A stretch of DNA of 64,000 nt from Pieris napi (GCF_905475465.1 NC_062250.1:4610501-4674500); one strand, 5' to 3'; shown: positions 22,146 to 34,118, numbered from the stretch's first letter. The notes: a model not told the origin generated them from the letters alone. Program-made: numbers and translations.

Positions 22146-22614
22146 GGTCGTAGTATGTAAACCTGCGCGATACAAAATGAGATTATTGAAGTTAGTGTTG
22201 ATTTTGATATCAAAGAAACTGTAATTTGTTTAAGTTACTTATGTTTTTTTCATACAAGTCTTACTTACATTACTTTTATATTTTTATCAGGAAAGTTATC
22301 TATTGGAATATTACTTTTATGATTAAAATTACGTATTTAGATTAAAAGTGTATTGTTTTTATAAAAAGATAACCTATTTTAAAGTAAGATACAGCAAACA
22401 AGTGAAACCAGTATAGTTACAATTATCACGATAAGACATACTTCCATGACTTATAAAGGTCGGTAAATAGTTAACTAAAGAACATACGAGTACATAAACG
22501 CAGTGTTATAAACAAAAGTTAAGATACATTCAACTATTTTGTTTATAAGGAAATAAAAAGCACTAAATTCTGTACGTGTTACACTACACAATTTTTTTCT
22601 AAATGCAAAAGAGT
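22146..22614. other. Unique AT-rich sequence, no gene seen
   Basis: Nothing recognised. Confidence 0.4.
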
Positions 22615-22700
22615 CTACGGGACGCCCAAAAAAGGCAGTCATCACCTATGATGCCCATTTAAGTGAGTGCGTTGCCGGCCTTTGAGGGAGGTGTATATTT
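22615..22700 (-). mobile_element. LINE-D 3' fragment, minus strand
   Basis: CGGGACGCCCAAAAAAGGCA ... GTGCGTTGCCGGCCTTTGAG matches the antisense of the copy at 52858. It is a short 5'-truncated fragment next to family A copy 2. Confidence 0.65.
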
Positions 22701-22790
22701 TTTTTAAATATAAAATTTAACTGAAACTGAAAAAAGTTGCTTTCGAATGTATTAGTTATTCCGAACGTTTTATTAAATAAAAAAATAAAA

Positions 22791-23146
22791 GGGTGCGTGT
22801 ACTTATGTACGCGCGTAAGAAGTTATACTTCTTTGGCATTATTAAAAATAGTTTTTCATTGCATGCAAATAATTAATTACAATTAAATAATCAAAGACTA
22901 GAAAAGGTGTCATTATAGTCAATAAAGTTCAGTTTACATTTGAAAAATTAAATAAATAAATATTTATTATTATTCTCTTACATTAAGTGTAACATAAATT
23001 CTATTGTTATTCGAATGTTGTTTTTAAATTATGTTCAATGCCGTAGCATCTTCTGTGGGCAACTTCATTCTGTTAATTTTGTGTCACGGTGCGCGCGCAT
23101 CGTAAAATTTCAATTGTTCATAACGCGCCTAAAGAAGTATAACTTC
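22791..23146 (+). mobile_element. Inverted-repeat family A, copy 2
   Basis: Shares GGGTGCGTGTACTTATGTAC, GAAGTTATACTTCTTTGGC, the interior GTGTCACGGTGCGCGCGCAT and the right end CCTAAAGAAGTATAACTTC, the exact inverted partner of the left block. About 356 bp, with a small deletion before the right end. An open frame from 23015 reads LHSVNFVSRCARIVKF, which recurs in copy 3 only because the DNA is the same repeat. Confidence 0.8.
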
Positions 23147-23551
23147 AAAAAACCTCGTAACCGCACTCCTCAATTTGTGTGTATTAGCCAATTCATAGGA
23201 AAGAATGCGGGCTGGTCTAGTGTATTTAACTACCTGCATATACCATTAAGACAGCACCTCTACTCACCTACAGACCCGTATTCGCACTATAAAAAATAGA
23301 TTCTACGAGTTAGCTAGTTTCATCGGACTAGCGACGAACATGGAGTTTCTGTAATTAGTCGTATAATCATGTTTAGAATTAATGACATAAATTTCCTATT
23401 AATAAATTAAAATAATTATGCCGATTGCTATTTTTGATCTTATCTTTGTCTTTAGGGTTTTTAGATCGCGTTTTGCAAGCACCATTAATTGCAATGAATA
23501 AATAGGAGCAACACATAAATAAATAAAAGATAGATTTTGCGTTTTTGTTGT

Positions 23552-23665
23552 AAAAAAAGCGTACCAATTTTTTAAAGGCCGGCAACGAACTCGCCCTCAA
23601 TGCCCTCTGGCATTGAGAGTGTCCATGGGCGGCGTTATAACTTGGCCCCATTTTCTAATATAAAA
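23552..23665 (+). mobile_element. LINE-C 3' fragment, plus strand
   Basis: The sense strand reads AAAGCGTACCAATTTTTTAA followed by AGGCCGGCAACGAACTCGCC, i.e. KAYQFFKGRQRTRP. The 3' UTR (CATTGAGAGTGTCCATGGGC) and a TATAAAAAAATAG tail follow. 5'-truncated. Confidence 0.75.
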
Positions 23666-24835
23666 AAATAGTAAAATTACAAAGTGGTAAATTATTGTTT
23701 AAGTTTTCGTAATAATAAAAGTTAATTTAAAAAATACTTTTTTTATAATGCAGTACAAATTACAAATATGTATTTTGTTTTTTATTAAAATAATTCAAGT
23801 TTGAACAACATTAACATTAATATTTAGACCTAACGTGGTAATTCACATGCGTTTTACAACAAAATTTAATTTAAAATGTCTGGTTTAAAATAAAACATAT
23901 TAAAATTAATTTAGCTTTAAAATGTCAATCAAGCTTCTTTCATTGAAATTCTCTTAGATTTTTCTGTTATAGACGAAACATTAAAATAGCCATTAGTGGT
24001 CTGTGGTTGGACATATTATGCAAAAGCAACCAGTACCTACGCAGGTGACGCTAGACATCTATTACCTGGCGTCATCTACATACAAATTGTTTTTCATACT
24101 TTTATTTTCACAGTAAAAAAGTACTAACTAACTTCTTAGAATCATTTATTTATAATTACTTGAGGTACAGTAGTAATTATATTAGATGCATCTGTTGTTT
24201 GGTCTTGTAAATATATAATTATATGTTGCCTTAGGCATTGTTATTTTTCAATACATTTTATTGAATGACGAATGTTAGAGATAATATGTGTATAAATGAA
24301 TACCACCTGATTTGTTAAGCAATAATGACATATTATTTGAAGATGTTTAAAAACTTTGTAATTTATAGCCTACCAATTAGGCTTTATTAGCTTGAATAGG
24401 CTCTAAAACAAGATATATATGTGATTGGGTCAATTTAATAAACACTTTCACTGTCTATTATAATATATTATTGTTTTGGCATATTATGTAACATCCAAAC
24501 CAGTATTATGCGAAAGTGTTTTGCATTTGTTTACGCTTAATAGATAAGATCTTTTTTGTTAAACTATCGACACATAAATGGCAAATTAACACTGAAAAGT
24601 AATTCCGAATTATAAGCCACAAATATTTTCTCTCATAAACTAAGTATAAAACTGTAGTAATTTATTCATAAATAGAAATATTCAATTAATACTACGAGTG
24701 AAAATTATAGGCACGCCACACGCGCCAATATTAAAAATGCTCATCCCTTAAAAAGAATAATAAACTCTATCGAGTCACGGTATTAATACTCGAAACAATG
24801 TAGTTTTATTTTAATTATGCTAATTATTATGATAA
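23666..24835. other. Unique AT-rich sequence, no gene seen
   Basis: No repeat ends or open frame recognised. Confidence 0.4.
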
Positions 24836-24985
24836 AAGCCGGTGCCATGTATCAAACGGGCGTCCTTCGCGAAGGCCGCGTGTCCACTCGCCCGGTGTGA
24901 GTGACCTGTCAAGCGACGTGCGCTCGCGCCGCTCGCTGCCGTCCGCGCGTCGTGCGCCATGTTAATTACTACTACCAATAAGGCG
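24836..24985. promoter_or_regulatory. CpG-rich island, candidate regulatory core
   Basis: About 130 bp of GC- and CpG-rich sequence (for example GACGTGCGCTCGCGCCGCTC and CCGTCCGCGCGTCGTGCGCC) stands out sharply from AT-rich flanks. It contains the perfect palindrome CCTTCGCGAAGG (24864-24875). No long open frame crosses it and it resembles none of the repeats in the window. It could be a promoter, an enhancer or an untranslated exon. Confidence 0.35.
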
Positions 24986-25860
24986 CCCCGTCAACATATT
25001 TATTTTTTTAATTTATGAATCGCAAACCCACTTCATTAAGCTCCTATCTGTATTGCATCCAACTAACCTGGCCTTGATCAAAATGCCAAGATTAATACCG
25101 AGTTTGGATCATCAGCACGAGTCGACAATCCCATTTATGGAACGATACGTATTGGTATTCGAGAAAAATAAAAATCCTAGAGCTGCTACCGAATTCCCCG
25201 CCATATACTGCGCACAACATTTATGACGATAACGAAAAAACTGCCCGGCTATTATTAGTAAAGTATCGACTCGTCGTGTCTCTTTGTTTGCCGTCTAGGC
25301 CTTAAAATTTTTCGCATTGACATCTAGCGAGTTGCCGATAAATAAACAAGCCATTACGCTTATCTTTTTTGTGAACGTCGCGCTGAGTAAATGCTGGAAG
25401 GAATGCGAATTGAGTTTAATTTCACACGTAGGAAAAAATTCATTCCCACCGATATTTTGATTGGTCGACAAGCTCGTCAATACGGGAGATCAAAGCCGGC
25501 CGCTCGACGCGGCTCGTATCGGCATTCGGCACTTGAATCTTTGTCATTCGCGCTCGAGCTGGCTGAAGTCGGCGGACACAAGCGCCGCCGTTGGCAATTA
25601 ATGTAGCCGAAGATCATCAATAAACATCTTTATCACTTCATCGCCTCTGACACCGGGAGTGCTTAAACATCTAGGCACCAACGTTATAAGTTTTGAATAT
25701 GTACAAAGTACAGTCACGCACGGCTTTCAACGGCTCCGTGCTAAGACAGGTTGCTTGCATTTTTATTTACATTGCAGCTATTGTGCTAAATATATAGCCC
25801 TCGTTAAATTAATGTTTGTAGTTTTTAAGAAAGGATTTTCCACGTCTTTGTAGGCGTGCT
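24986..25860. promoter_or_regulatory. GC-elevated unique block, candidate conserved non-coding DNA
   Basis: Base composition stays well above the surroundings (CGGCCGCTCGACGCGGCTCG near 25497; GTCGGCGGACACAAGCGCCG near 25569) and no repeat is present. Short open frames on both strands (25295-25480, 25391-25606, 25659-25853) follow from the lower stop-codon density and show no family resemblance. Together with the CpG core this is the longest repeat-free, compositionally distinct segment in the window. Confidence 0.3.
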
Positions 25861-26830
25861 TATTGTTAATTGTACAAGCTCTAGTGACCAATTATGACCA
25901 TTAAAACGAATGGCCTAGGCGATAAGCCGCTTGGACTAGCTGTCACTCCATCTACGGTATCTGATGTTCCATCAACGCCGGCCCTTTGATATAGGTTTTT
26001 CTCGTAATTTAGATGCTACTTATTGCATCCAAATGCCGCAAAGCAACCCAAATGCCAAGATAAAAGTTGTATGGGTCGCTAAACTGTTTTATCGGTAGTC
26101 AATGTATGGAATATACAGTACAATAATTTCAGTACTTACTTCTTATAAAACTAGAATACCTATAAAGAATTGTAGTACCCTAAATCTATTTTATATAAAT
26201 ACACAGTGGCGGTAAAAGCTGTTTAAACTTTAAATAACCTTGGTCATCCACTACGTTTTTGATTAAGATTTAAATAATAAATTCTTTGAATAATACAGAA
26301 TGTAATCAAAACAATTAAAGTGTAATCTATAGGTCGTATCGTGTGTAATTCAAAGTTGGTTGCGTGATGCATTTGCGCGATGCAATGATAAGCAAAGACG
26401 GGCTGATATAGCAAATATAGTAGTGTATCAGTTACAGGGATAGCGTGAAAGTTTGTTGAGTTATTAGAGCACGATACTTCATACGACACTAGATGCATTT
26501 ATTTGTATTTTCCACAAAACACTTGCGTGTTTATTGCGTAAGACAGGCGCTAATTAACTTTACAATTAATTTAAAGGTGTACAAAGGACACATCCTTTGT
26601 ATCACTTAAAAACGAGTCAAAACTTATATTCAATATATAGTTTATCAATAATTGATAGAATTAATTGATTTAGCATTTAACAGTTGTTTTTAATAACATA
26701 ACTCTTAGCACACATATAGGAGGTTATAAGGGACTTAACATCAAGTAATACTAAAACCCAGAGCCGGGTTAGAGAAACTCACGAGGTTATGCGACTCCAA
26801 AGGTCATTATATTGGATTTTGTAATACCAT
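25861..26830. other. Unique sequence, no gene seen
   Basis: CAGTGGCGGTAAAAGC at about 26204 resembles a single hAT end without a partner. The minus-strand open frame at 26244-26498 looks like chance. Confidence 0.4.
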
Positions 26831-26905
26831 GAATCAGTGGCTCTACAATCTCTTTAGGTCTTGGCCTCGGCTTTCTGAAACTGTTTCACGATCATTTTTC
26901 AACAC
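26831..26905 (-). mobile_element. SINE S1 3' fragment, minus strand
   Basis: AATCAGTGGCTCTACAATCT followed by CTTTAGGTCTTGGCCTCGG and TTTCACGATCATTT is the 3' end of S1 in reverse. It abuts a LINE-C fragment on the right, separated by about 14 unrelated bases. Confidence 0.75.
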
Positions 26906-26918
26906 AGTTTCATTTTGA

Positions 26919-27085
26919 CCATATTTCCGTACCAATGAGGGTCCTTCAAATAAGAGCGTAACAATTTTTAAAAAGCCGGTAACGCACTTGAGAGCCTCCT
27001 CGCAATGTGAGGGTGTCCATGGGTTATCACTGAACATCAAATGAGCCTCCTACCCGTTTGCACCCTGTAATATAAAAATCAAGAC
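26919..27085 (+). mobile_element. LINE-C 3' fragment, plus strand
   Basis: TATTTCCGTACCAATGAGGG, then GTCCTTCAAATAAGAGCG and GCCGGTAACGCACTTGAG follow the LINE-C sense strand (FP...SFK.R...KGRQRT region). It ends in the antisense of AGGAGGCTCA and a TAATATAAAAATC tail. Confidence 0.75.
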
Positions 27086-27369
27086 ATTAATATGTATATA
27101 CGTATATATATTTTAGGTAAGCGGGTATATCATTTCAATACTATTTGTGTCTGATATGACATATGCAATAACAAGATACAAGCCACGAGGCCGCCAGCAG
27201 CATAGCTCCTCCTTCCATTGTATAAAACAATGCGTTGTAACTCCTTCCTAACAAGCTTTATTGATGGTCTAATTCACAAGTGACCGTACAAAAATATTAT
27301 ATTACAAAACTAGATGATTCGATACGTCTGCTATGAATTACATATTCTAATGAATTTATTATAAAAAAA
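27086..27369. other. Short unique stretch, no gene seen
   Basis: An (AT)n-like run lies near 27096-27114. Nothing else recognised. Confidence 0.4.
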
Positions 27370-27751
27370 GGGTGCGTGTACTTATGTACGCGCGTAAGAA
27401 GTTATACTTCTTTGGCATTATTAAAAATAGTTTTTGATTGCATGCAAATAATTAATTACAATTAAATAATCAAAGACCGGAAAAGGAGTCATTATAGTCA
27501 ATAAAGTTCAGTTTACATTTGAAAAATTAAATATATAAATATTTATTATAATAATTATAAGAGAATTATTCTCTTACATGAAGTGTAACATAAATTCTAT
27601 TATTATTCGAATGTTGTTCTTAAATTATGTCAAATGCTGTAGCATATTCCGTGGGCAACTTCATTCTGTTAATTTTGTGTCACGGTGCGCGCGAATCGTA
27701 AAATTTCACTCTCATCAATTTTTCATAACGCGGCTAAAGAAGTATAACTTC
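27370..27751 (+). mobile_element. Inverted-repeat family A, copy 3
   Basis: Same left block (GGGTGCGTGTAC, GAAGTTATACTTCTTTGGC), same interior (GTGTCACGGTGCGCGCGAAT) and right end CTAAAGAAGTATAACTTC. It carries a unique TAATAATTATAAGAGAATTA expansion in the middle, making it 382 bp. Confidence 0.8.
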
Positions 27752-28519
27752 AAAAAAATCACCACTTTTATATTAATGTATCAAAATTATATTCACTATT
27801 GAGTTCGTTCACTTTTCATAATACAGTAATATCATCTGTGGCTGATTTCAAATCTGCTCTGGTTATAGTATAAAGGGAACACGACATCTTATTTAATATT
27901 TAATGGATATTAAGTAATTAAAGTATTACGAATATAGAAACAGTATAGTATAAAAAGTCGAATTACTTTTTCGTTATACACTCGTAAAATACACCACACA
28001 AATGGCCCAAAGCGTGCTCACATTTTGTTTAAAGCATAATAAGCGTTCCCATTTGGCATATTGCATTGACACGCCATAAATATTTGCAAGATTACAACAC
28101 GCTCAGATTGCGCCTACGATGTATCCAATCGCTTTAGGGTAGCCGTTCCTGGGAACCTAGACTTTAGCCCTCCTAACCAGTTGCAACGAACATTTTATTG
28201 ATGCACAATAAAATACATAGCTGGACGCATTGTGAAAGATAAAGCAAATGCATTAAGATAAAAAGCTTGATACTTATATTATTATCATCTATACATTATA
28301 CTGTTAAAAACTAAAAGTATTTTTAAAATAAATTGATACACGCCGTGATTTGTAATTTAGTATTGGGAATAAATCGCATAGAAATTTTACTTTTTAGTAA
28401 TATCAGGGCTTTTATAGTACTTTTTTAAATATATTTTTTATGTTTTGGTTGTAATGGTTTTACATAACTCATACTTAGCCTATTTTTTTCCTAATTTCAT
28501 AAGAGAAAGGTTTCTCGTC
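27752..28519. other. Unique sequence; 28010-28170 compositionally richer
   Basis: Between about 28010 and 28170 the sequence is less AT-rich (GCGCCTACGATGTATCCAAT) and repeat-free, a weak regulatory candidate. No gene is visible. Confidence 0.35.
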
Positions 28520-28890
28520 ATGTTAATAAAACGACTTGGGTTAGCAAAGAAATGTGGGGTCTCTCTGCATCTTCTACCGCATTTACCATGGAGTATATAC
28601 AGAGGAGTTGTTCGGATTATGATCTGCAGCTGAGCTTCATCATCATCGGTCGTCGAGGCGAAATACGAAATTCCACCCGTATCACCTCGACATCCGTCGT
28701 TCCACAACTGAAAGTTTATATGGCAGTTTTTAAGGTTAAAGCTACGCAGCTCTGAACCATTTTGACTTAGGGTCCTTGAAGAAAAGAGCGTAACAATTCT
28801 TAAACGGCCGGCAACGCACTTGCGAGCCTTTGCTCGAGTGCATACCACTTACATTAGGTTAACCTCCTGCCTGTTACTATACTCGTATAA
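28520..28890 (+). mobile_element. LINE-C, longest ORF2 C-terminal fragment
   Basis: The sense-strand frame reads QRNVGSLCIFYRIYHGVYTE, then ELFGL, RRNTKFHPYHLDIRRSTT and later LKKRA and LNGRQRTCEP, with stops and frame breaks. The layout SLC-x-FYRIYHG ... HPYHLD ... FLKGRQRT is the C-terminal region downstream of the reverse transcriptase in a lepidopteran non-LTR element. This copy reveals the coding orientation of all LINE-C fragments in the window. Open frames on both strands here (28445-28633, 28480-28848, 28552-28755) belong to it. Confidence 0.82.
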
Positions 28891-29516
28891 ATATCTTATA
28901 CAATTTCTTTCTAAACAGTCCGTTATCAAAAGTTAATTAAAAAGTACATAATTTTCGTGCGGATTTAATTGATACAAAGTCAAAAGCCGCCATCAATGAT
29001 TTAAATTATTTAATCACGTAGCTCATTGCATATTCAATTCTGTTCGAGCTATCACATTAATGTTATCACTATCAGAGCTTAGTGTAAAATACACTGAAAC
29101 ACCTCTCTGAATACTAAAATTAATGAATCTTGGCGTAGCAAAAAACGAGCAATAACAAAAACCATTAACACGTGTGCTTTTTAATACCGTCCGTAAATTA
29201 ATGTTCATTTTTTATTTTTTTTATATAGCGGAATGCTTCGAGCGCCACCCTTAAAATCCTAATTTAATTTAAGAGGTAGGCAGCACTTTAATCATAGGCT
29301 TACTTTTAAATTATATAGCGGGGTAAAAGCTCCCGAGCAATCAGCAATTCCTTATATTTGCTACTGTTTTTTGTTGCAATAAAAAATGGGTTCAGTTTGC
29401 GGTAAACGTGATGAATATTGGGTGGAATAAAAAACAATTGATTTACATTCTTACATGCATGTTTAAAATGAGAATAAGAATAGGAAGGAAACCAAACCAA
29501 TTTCTATGTAAAGTAG
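28891..29516. other. Unique AT-rich sequence, no gene seen
   Basis: Two chance minus-strand open frames (29023-29208, 29306-29500). No repeat ends recognised. Confidence 0.4.
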
Positions 29517-29793
29517 TTATTTATTTCGTACACGACGTTAACAAAAAATATAAATAAAGATAAACAGATACACTAAAAATATAGCCAAAGATGGAATACA
29601 TTATATTTACAAAAAGGTTCAAACATTTACAAAAGGGAATTATTTAATACATTTAAAAGTGAGGGTATCCACGTGAAGGTGTGTATGTGGGGTATGCTCA
29701 TGATGCAGTTGATTTTGCGCTATGGATATGTTTAATACTCAATTTAACCTTATTCCGTGATAGCTTAAACAAGTCAAGGCTTACTTAAATTGT
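29517..29793 (-). mobile_element. Dispersed repeat family F, copy 2
   Basis: Aligns with 21826-22145 through CCAAAGATGGAATACAT, GTGTGTATGTGGGGTATGCT and CTTAAACAAGTCAAGGCTTA. It lacks a ~40-bp segment after ACAAAAGG that copy 1 has. Confidence 0.65.
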
Positions 29794-29987
29794 AATTTTA
29801 TACGTATCAATGAATATGAAACAAATATTGTTCACTCCTTGATTAAGAAGGCTCATAATATATATATTATATTATTATTATGCTTTTTCATTATTGACCA
29901 TAACGACGAGATGAGTACAATTGTTTGACAGTTATAAAAATCGTGAACATTTTTTAATAGTTATTCGTAAATTTTCCATTTAATAGT

Positions 29988-30093
29988 TATTCGGGACAGA
30001 GACAAATTCAACAAATCAAAAACCATGAAAATCGGTCCAGCCGTTGTTAAGTTATTAGTGTTCGAACAAATCCGACTTTGTTTCATAAATTGA
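29988..30093 (-). mobile_element. Helitron family H4, 5'-end fragment
   Basis: The plus strand AATCAAAAACCATGAAAATC followed by GGTCCAGCCGTT and AAATCCGACTTTGTTTCATA matches the last 100 bp of 17029-17556. Only the minus-strand 5' region is present and the terminal TC is eroded. Confidence 0.65.
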
Positions 30094-30561
30094 GATTACA
30101 TAAATCCACTCTCATCTCAATTTAAAAAGTAAAAATGAATGTCATTCTAAACCTGTTTATTACATTAGTTTTTCGAAATCTCCAAAAATTACGTTAATTC
30201 GATAGTTTTTCTCCTGCTATTGCACCCCTGACCGAAACACCATATTACCAAAATCACATAGCGCTAGATCAGTAAAATCCGATAGGATATCTCATTAAAA
30301 CGGAATGACTGCGCAGAAGCAAGAGATATTATAAAACATGAGATTGCTATGGTTTACCGTTCAGTACATCACGTTCACCAAATTACAAGGAACAGAACGT
30401 ACCACACTTGAGGTGTCAAAATTGCCACAATTTTCAAAAACGGGTGTCCACCACGCCTCTTAAAACGAACCGACTTTTTGCTCATTTCAAAATTTCGATG
30501 TCGATTTTTTCAATGATTTGTGGCACCCGATCGAAATTGGACGATCGGCCGTGAGAAAGTA

Positions 30562-30803
30562 ATTTTTGACCGACTTAAAAATAGGAGGTTAAATCTCAAC
30601 GCATACGGAATCCACAAATCGTAGGATTATCAGGCATATATACGAATTTTCTATTAATATATATGCTATCTTAAAAATCATATGCTAAATAAAGTCAGAT
30701 TAAGACAATCACGTTATTATCTCTTAAGAGATTTTTTTTTTAATAAGGCTATATTAGCAATTGTTATTTAAAACTTTTTGTCCGTTTTGGAGTCGGTTAT
30801 AAT
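30562..30803. mobile_element. Possible inverted-repeat element
   Basis: GACCGACTTAAAAATAGGAG on the left and TTTTGGAGTCGGTTATAAT on the right are imperfect inverted partners of a CGACTTAAAAA motif often seen at the edges of lepidopteran repeats. The boundaries are soft. Confidence 0.35.
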
Positions 30804-30929
30804 AAAAAAAGTAATTTTTTAAACAGCGTTTAGCGCCGTCTCTGTAGTTCGGTTTATGTCGCATTTATTTATTCAATGATTGCAGAAAATAGATTTTGAA
30901 AGTTTCTTTGAATGTGCTAGCACCGGCGC

Positions 30930-30930
30930 T

Positions 30931-30961
<31 letters not shown>
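30930..30961. repeat. (AT)n microsatellite
   Basis: About 32 bp of TA dinucleotides with one AA interruption, directly after a short GC patch (CACCGGCGC). Confidence 0.9.
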
Positions 30962-33900
30962 AACTTAATAAATAAGTGCAATTAGTGACTTATAAAAATG
31001 GTCAAAATTGGGTAAACAAAGGGGTACATATTAAGCAATGCGCTAATAACAGAAGTATTATTGATTTTGCAATTACAAAATAATATGTACTAGTACAACC
31101 TTACCAAATATCCATATAATCTATTATGTGTAACCCCATTGTAAGCTTGAGTGTGGTATTTAAATAAGAAGAGTTTAAATGACATGTATTTTAACAATGA
31201 TGATCAAAGCTATTTAAGAATATTACAGAATAATTTACGATCATTGTAATTCGATTAGTCTCGCTCTGTTATCGAATAGGCCTTTATAATCGGACAATCG
31301 AGTTATTAACACTTGACATCATAAATCTTGTCATTATTTACGTTATTGATGGGTCTAACAAATATGTGTCTCATCGCTCAAAAAGTATTTTTCGTTAATT
31401 AGTTAAAAATCTTAAAAAAGGATTTATAAAAATCTTCGTCAAACTAGCTGCTGTGGTCTCTGGCAGAATGACCAGCGCTGTGGAACATTCTGCTCTTCAG
31501 CATAATGCTAAGCCAGGGCTAATTACAACCACAACACACACGCATTACGCACTTGAAACGAACCGAATGGGGGCCTCTCATTGTATTTTTTCTTTGATTA
31601 TTGTTATTTTGCGTGTTTATGTGTGTGTTTTTTGTCAGTAATAAATGTTATGTCTATGAAATTCTAAGTCAAAACATTCAAAAAAATCCTGCAAAAGTAA
31701 GTTGTGCTAGATGCTACTGTAACATAATGTGCTATTTCACGGTAAAATGAAATTGTATAATATTTCATCCTTTGAGTAGCCCTAACATATTGGCAGACAA
31801 AATTAATTGCATGTTTTGAACCTCAAACCAGACGTGAAATTGGACAAGTGTGGCGACAACAAGAGAATTTAGTTTTGCTCCGAATTGTGCAAAGGGGTTT
31901 ACCTGAGACGTGTATGGTCGCCACAATAAGTTTTCGTAAAAGACAAGGTAGGTCTGCCTTGTGACGGAACTTGTGTTGCGTAGGATACGTCTGTCGTCTC
32001 GGTACATTACACAACGTTTACAATAGGCCAGTCGTTCAATCTTCTTAAGGACCTTTCGATTTTTTTTCAATGTTTAATTTCGAAGTCAACAAGGTGGACT
32101 TAGACTCTCGAAATCTGCTAAACAATTGTTGCGTCACGGTCAATAGAGCACGGTCGGTTTTTGTACAACTTTTTTTTTCACTACCCTTTGGCAACACCGT
32201 TATCGATTCTCCAAATTATGCGGTTTTCGGAAAGGATTGAATGTGACCTAAATCGACTAAGCTGGTATTGTTAAGTCCAATAATAGCTTTAGATTATGTG
32301 AAGCCCAAAATAACTCACGTTTAGAAATTCCACATCTATGATATTTATTGTAATTAAAACGAAGATATGATTCAGCTCAGTTTAAGATGTTGTCATTGGA
32401 GAATCGTACAAGATTAATTGATATTTCGCTTGCAATTAAGATATTTAACAATTAGGTTGAATGCCCCAACCTTTTGACTAAATTTCAATTTCATGTACCT
32501 TTTAATTCTCACCATCGCATTTGTCACTCCTTTCAGAAGAACGCGTTTTAACCAAAATTCTGCAATAGCTTTCTGATAAACGAGCTAGATCTGGATATCC
32601 ATAGTTGCTCTCGTCACACTTTGAAATCGATTTTCCTTTAGATTTATAATTTAACTTTTTTGTCGCTTGTCACATTAAATATTGCATTTTATTTTTCTTG
32701 TACCAATGTGCCGAGCGTTGGCAAGCTTTTAAAAATAAATCTGTTATCTAATTTAATTTAAACCTAAAACCTCCTTTAATTTGTTGTTACAAATTAAAGG
32801 ATATACATCAATAACAATCCGTATGATTTGCAGATAAACCGAGAACAAAACAGTGTGAAATTAACACAATGCATTTTTGATAGCCGTTTTGTTATAAATT
32901 GTTTTCAACAAAAGATCGTTATCACGGATGTTCTTTTCATTAGTGAAGAATAGAACAGTTGCAAAAACATAATAAAAATCTGACTACACAAAAACTTACG
33001 CTTTTGCGACTTCCGCTAGTGAAATCGTTAAGTAGAAGTAAACGTTCATTATATTTCTGAAGCTACATATTTATTGCTTACATCACAAAGTACTTGAGTA
33101 TCTATTGACCGAATAATTGGTGACATTATGTCAATGATACAATATCTAACGTCCACACTGTCACGCCTATATCATAATAGGAACTCGTGCCATTTCGAAG
33201 ATTTATGCGTTAATACAATACAGCACATAAATTTTTATCCCACTATAGAAATGTACACAATTCGACCACATTCGGGGGAAGGAAATAAATGTAGTTCCAA
33301 TTATTCAAAATGCATTCGGCCGGAAGTTTTCGAGTATTTTAACTTTATCTATTGAACGCTGCACTTATTTTAAACAAATACGGAACATACGAAGTGTTTT
33401 CGGCGACGCCTAAGCTGCGGAGAATAGAAGATTACTCCGAAATCCTGTTTTTGTTTGTTTTCTTTGCCGTAATTCAATTGTGTCGGGACTTTAGGGTCTA
33501 CGTGCTAATAAATTCGAAAATGTTTTTTCTAACGCTTGTAAATTTTGTAAGATTAGCTTAAGTCTTGTATGGTTTAGTAATCAGACATTTAGTTGATAAT
33601 AGGATTAAAAATGAATAAATTTAATATGCGATACATAATTTATATAATATGAATTAATTAATCTTGCCTACGTTTTTATATTTCGTTACCATTTAAGTCT
33701 ACCACGTATCAGATTTTTTTATTAATAATTAAATTATATGAATACTGATTATACTGCGCATTAAATCGGTTTCCTGTATACTTAGAAAGGATTGAAATCA
33801 CGTTCTTCATTCACTCGTTTATCGATTGCTATCGTTTTGAAGTCTCCGTAAAAAATTGACCGCAAACACATTTTGGTGTGAAATATAACGGGCCAATTTA

Positions 33901-34105
33901 GTTTTTTGTTTTAAACTATTCCCAAAAATTGGAAACCAGTTCCAACGCTAAATTGGATCAGTGTTTGATACTTATCGTGTTTACAACACACGAATTTACT
34001 AGAAACATGAACAAGATTGTTTAAAAAAGATATAATTATTTATTAGTATAGCTTACTTGTTCTATGCGATTAAATTAAATCGCGGGTAAAATATACAAAA
34101 GTATA
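30962..34105. other. Long mostly unique stretch, no gene established
   Basis: A block at 31440-31640 with CTCTGGCAGAATGACCAGCG and CACACACGCATT is compositionally distinct and followed by AATAAATG; it may be an unrecognised retrotransposon tail. Open frames at 31453-31641 (plus), 31765-32070 and 31823-32014 (minus), 33128-33355 and 33352-33561 (plus) show no motif, splice context or family resemblance. Confidence 0.35.
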
Positions 34106-34118
34106 TTTTAATTCAAAA
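34106..34118. repeat. Target site duplication of SINE 34119-34417, left copy
   Basis: TTTTAATTCAAAA is repeated exactly at 34418-34430. Confidence 0.9.

Noticed and set aside
25391..25606. Basic 71-codon ORF in the GC-elevated block
   Set aside because: Open frames exist on both strands in this block because stop codons are rarer; no codon or motif evidence favours this one.
26204..26220. Single hAT-like end CAGTGGCGGTAAAAGC
   Set aside because: No matching inverted end was found downstream or upstream within a plausible distance.
28480..28848. 122-codon minus-strand ORF
   Set aside because: Antisense of a LINE-C ORF2 fragment; the recognisable peptide is on the plus strand.
31765..32070. 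101-codon minus-strand ORF that I first read as a transposase
   Set aside because: No catalytic DDE/D pattern, helix-turn-helix or flanking inverted repeats could be seen.
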